Assembly (NCBI RefSeq): GCF_031157275.1
Contig: NZ_JAVIFW010000020.1
Coordinates: 1-64,000 of the forward strand
Length of the DNA: 64,000 nt
Reading direction: 5' to 3'
Source: Streptomyces sp. LHD-70
Lineage (GTDB): Bacteria > Actinomycetota > Actinomycetes > Streptomycetales > Streptomycetaceae
Below the pieces are notes generated by a model that saw nothing but the letters and a program-made list of their open reading frames with translations, had not been told where the DNA came from and did not search any database. Below are positions 61,823-64,000 of this stretch, piece after piece (the first letter of the stretch is position 1; each line of letters begins with the position of its first letter). A program made the translations under genes and the position numbers.

Positions 61823-62452
61823 CTACCCCCTTCGAGGTGCCCGCACGTCGGACACCTCCTCCCGGCCGCCCGGCGGCGCGGGCAGGTCGCGCAGCTCTTT
61901 CAACTGCTGCCGGCGGACATCGGTGCTGAACACCAGGAAGTCGGCGATCACCGCCAGCTGTTCGGGGGAGTAGCGGCGGGACAGCTGTGCGTCCAGGTCG
62001 TCCAGATGCGGCGCGGTGAGCTCACCGGCACGTTCGGACGCCTCGCCCGTCGGACGCACCACGACCCGGCGCCGGTCGTCCCGCCGGACCCGCCGCACGA
62101 TCAGACCGCCGCGCTCAAGCCGGTCGAGCAGCGCCGAGACACTGCCCGGCGTACGACCGAGCCGGACCGCGAGCAGCCCGGGGGAGACCTCCTCGTCGGC
62201 GCCGCGGAGAAACTCCAGACACCGAAGGTCCGTCTCGTTCAGCCCCATGAGCCGCGCCACTTCACGCTCGGCCTCACGGAACGTGTCCCGGTACTCCTGC
62301 CCGGCGTCACGCAGACCGGTGAGGTGACTCTCGCGCGGGTGTGAGGGCTCCGTACGGCGCTGGTGCCGGGCCGGGGGTTCTGGATCCCCGCGGCCGCCCG
62401 GCTGCTCGGCGTCGTGCCGTGCCGGGCCGAAGTCCCGTGTCGTGACGTCCAT
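61823..62452 (-). CDS. MarR-family transcriptional regulator
   Basis: A 209-residue MarR protein. A Pro/Arg-rich N-terminal extension of about 45 residues is followed by EREVARLMGLNETDLRCLEFL and the winged helix VSPGLLAVRLGRTPGSVSALLDRLERGGLIVRRVRRDDRRRVVVRPT. Such regulators often sense phenolic compounds. GGAGGGG precedes ATG 62452. It lies between the metK leader and the kinase/regulator pair and could control either. Confidence 0.88.
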   Translation of the reverse strand: MDVTTRDFGPARHDAEQPGGRGDPEPPARHQRRTEPSHPRESHLTGLRDAGQEYRDTFREAEREVARLMGLNETDLRCLEFLRGADEEVSPGLLAVRLGRTPGSVSALLDRLERGGLIVRRVRRDDRRRVVVRPTGEASERAGELTAPHLDDLDAQLSRRYSPEQLAVIADFLVFSTDVRRQQLKELRDLPAPPGGREEVSDVRAPRRG

Positions 62453-62584
62453 GTGATGCTTCCCCTCCCGAGGGTCCCGCCGGGTGTGTGCTTACTTCTT
62501 CCGAAACCGTTGCCCTGGCGGCGGGCGGCAGAAGTGGCCGAAGTGGCTGCCATGCCGGACGGCATCCCTTGATCCATCACGGAC

Positions 62585-62662
62585 AGTCCGCCATGAACAG
62601 TCCGTCACCGTAAGTCCGCCACCTGTTAGTCCGTCACCTGTCAGTCCGTCACAACGAGTCCG
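62585..62662. repeat. Degenerate 14-15-base repeats of AGTCCG
   Basis: AGTCCG recurs at 62585, 62599, 62613, 62628, 62643 and 62657, usually followed by TCAC or CCAC. The array fills the gap between the MarR start and the histidine-kinase stop. It may be slippage-derived or a binding array. Confidence 0.6.
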
Positions 62663-62705
62663 TCCGCCACCGTCGGTCCGCTCATGTCGGCGCGGACCGC
62701 CACCG

Positions 62706-63509
62706 TCAGTCCGCCACCGGCAGCACCGCCACGGCGCGCAGGCCGCCGCTCCCGCCCCGGCCCAGTTCGAGCCGGCCGCCCGAGGCGGCGAGCAGGGCCG
62801 CGGCGATCGTCAGGCCGAGGCCCGTGCCGCTGCGGCCGTGCCCCGAACTGCCGCGCCAGAACGGCTCGCAGGCGCGCGCGATCTCCTCGTCCGCCATACC
62901 GGGCCCCTGGTCCGCGACCTCGACCCGTACCGCGGCGCCGGCCGCACGCACGACGACCGCCACCGAGCCGCCGGCCCCGGACACGTGCAGCGCGTTGTCC
63001 AGGAACACGTCGAGTGCCTGCTCCAACGTGCCCCGCACCTGAACACCCGTACACGCGACCCCGTCCAGGCACAGCCGCACCCCGCGTGCCCCGGCCGGAG
63101 CCGACCAGGCGTCGACCCGGCCCGCCGCGACCCCGAGCGCGTCGACCGTCTCGGTCGGCGGGCTGCCCCCGTCGATGGAACCCCAGGCGAGGACCTGTTC
63201 CAGCACGTGCGCGAGCCGCTCCACCTCGTGCAGGATGCCGCGGACCTCCCGCCGGGCCCGGTCGTCGCCCGGCCCGAGCAGATGGTCCTGGAGCAGTTCG
63301 AGCCGCAGCCGTACGGAGGACAGCGGGCCGCGGACCTGGTGCGCGGCCGCCGCGGCGGCCGACGGCGAGCCCTCCGCGGGAAGCGTGGGCGCGTCGACGG
63401 GCGAGAGACGGGCGGGGGAGGGGCCGGGGGAGACGGGGGAGACGGGGGAGACGGGGGAGACGGGGGAGACGGAGGGGACGGAGGAGATGCGGGAGGCATC
63501 GACGGTCAT
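62706..63509 (-). CDS. Soluble sensor histidine kinase
   Basis: A 267-residue kinase without transmembrane helices. The N-terminus has five SPV repeats, from a 9-base tandem repeat at about 63430-63475. The H-box is AHQVRGPLSSVRLRLELL. The ATPase domain shows LDNALHVSG (N), DQGPGM (G1) and GTGLGL (G2). It starts 17 bases after the stop of the regulator gene, so the two form a two-component system. The lack of a sensor domain suggests that another protein or the cytoplasm gives the signal. Confidence 0.88.
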   Translation of the reverse strand: MTVDASRISSVPSVSPVSPVSPVSPVSPGPSPARLSPVDAPTLPAEGSPSAAAAAAHQVRGPLSSVRLRLELLQDHLLGPGDDRARREVRGILHEVERLAHVLEQVLAWGSIDGGSPPTETVDALGVAAGRVDAWSAPAGARGVRLCLDGVACTGVQVRGTLEQALDVFLDNALHVSGAGGSVAVVVRAAGAAVRVEVADQGPGMADEEIARACEPFWRGSSGHGRSGTGLGLTIAAALLAASGGRLELGRGGSGGLRAVAVLPVAD

Positions 63510-63526
63510 CGCGGAGCCACCCCCGC

Positions 63527-64000
63527 TCAGACGTACGCGGCGTCCGGCACCGTCATCCGGTAGCCGACACCGCGCACGGTCTCGATCCATTCCGTGCTGC
63601 CGAGCTTGGCGCGCAGCGAGCCCACGTGGACGTCGAGCGTGCGCGTGGAGCCGAACCAGTTCTCGTCCCACACCCGCGCCATGATGTCCTGACGCTCCAT
63701 CACCGTGCCCGGATCCTCCATCAGCATCGCGAGCAGGTTGAACTCCTTGCGCGTGATGCGCACTTCGGCATCGTTCAGGAACACCTTGCGGGTACGCGGG
63801 TCCAGGCGCAGCGGACCGGCACGGAGCGGGCCGCCCGCCCCGGCCGGCGCCTCCGGCCCCGCGGCGGGCACCGCAGTCGTGGCCCCGGACACCGCAGCCG
63901 CCGGCGCGGACATGGGTGCCGCGACCGGCGCCGGGAGCGCTGCCACCGGGGCCGGTCGCGGGGTCGGGACGGACACCGGGCCGGAAACAGGGCCGGGGAG
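63527..64000 (-). CDS. OmpR-type response regulator, cut by the window edge
   Basis: The visible C-terminal part is a winged-helix DNA-binding domain: LRLDPRTRKVFLNDAEVRITRKEFNLLAMLMEDPGTVMERQDIMARVWDENW through VGSLRAKLGSTEWIETVRGVGYRM. It is preceded by a long Ala/Pro-rich linker. The frame stays open to the window end, so a receiver domain may lie outside. If the in-frame GTG at 63976 were the real start, the protein would lack a receiver. It pairs with the downstream kinase. Confidence 0.85.
   Translation of the reverse strand, partial: LPGPVSGPVSVPTPRPAPVAALPAPVAAPMSAPAAAVSGATTAVPAAGPEAPAGAGGPLRAGPLRLDPRTRKVFLNDAEVRITRKEFNLLAMLMEDPGTVMERQDIMARVWDENWFGSTRTLDVHVGSLRAKLGSTEWIETVRGVGYRMTVPDAAYV

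Noticed and set aside
62585..62662. CRISPR array
   Set aside because: The units are only 14-15 bases with no unique spacers and no cas genes are in the window.

Overview
This window is high-GC actinobacterial DNA, almost certainly from a Streptomyces. The support is the GC-rich third codon positions, the GTGA/ATGA stop-start overlaps, three SARP regulators, an AfsA-type gamma-butyrolactone synthase with divergent TetR receptor, and an in-frame TTA codon in one SARP. Most of the window reads as one large specialised-metabolite locus with its own signalling, self-protection, precursor and cofactor-recycling genes. No rRNA, tRNA, CRISPR array or complete transposon was seen.

Layout. 0-8.6 kb is a left flank: a SARP gene, a decayed thioredoxin-reductase-like gene, a drug-efflux MFS gene, an epoxide hydrolase, a threonine/serine dehydratase, a B12-fold-like gene, a TetR gene and a decayed SDR gene. 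8.7-11.6 kb is the gamma-butyrolactone module: receptor, AfsA homologue and NAD-dependent epimerase/reductase. 11.6-14.5 kb holds DNA-alkylation-repair genes: AlkB-like oxygenase, Ogt, a domain-permuted Ada/MGMT protein and an ECF sigma factor. 14.6-25.1 kb carries a second SARP, then a minus-strand operon (CreM-like ligase, O-methyltransferase, CreE-like and CreD-like enzymes), then a divergent flavin monooxygenase and a third SARP. 25.2-36.2 kb holds a DUF2690-like protein, two MFS exporters, an SDR, a cupin, a Tat-exported berberine-bridge-type oxidase, a second O-methyltransferase and an HpaB/HpaC-like two-component monooxygenase. 36.2-37.8 kb is a scar where a broken toxin-antitoxin pair meets an Ada protein without its methyltransferase domain. 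37.8-41.2 kb makes and probably activates 3-amino-4-hydroxybenzoate (GriI/GriH homologues and an adenylating ligase). 41.8-53.5 kb is a plus-strand operon: PhyH dioxygenase, a deacetylase with a transposase-like N-terminal domain, a VAO-type polyol/aldonolactone oxidase, AKR, SDR, three ATP-grasp ligases, MFS and a second flavin monooxygenase. 53.5-61.6 kb is a minus-strand methyl-cycle set: metK, pfkB kinase, metH, metF and sahH. 61.8-64 kb holds a MarR gene, a soluble histidine kinase and the start-truncated partner regulator.

How it may work. GriI/GriH homologues make 3,4-AHBA. CreE and CreD homologues turn aspartate into nitrous acid through nitrosuccinate. A CreM homologue would then diazotise an aminophenol, with hydroxylases and O-methyltransferases decorating the ring, as in cremeomycin. 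The neighbouring ATP-grasp/deacetylase/oxidase operon and the second ligase are not part of the cremeomycin scheme I know. They suggest a larger product in which the (di)azo or aminophenol unit is joined to amino-acid or polyol-derived pieces. The methyl-cycle genes would feed the O-methyltransferases. The alkylation-repair genes could protect against a DNA-reactive diazo product. Pathway assignments rest on family recognition by eye and are inference.
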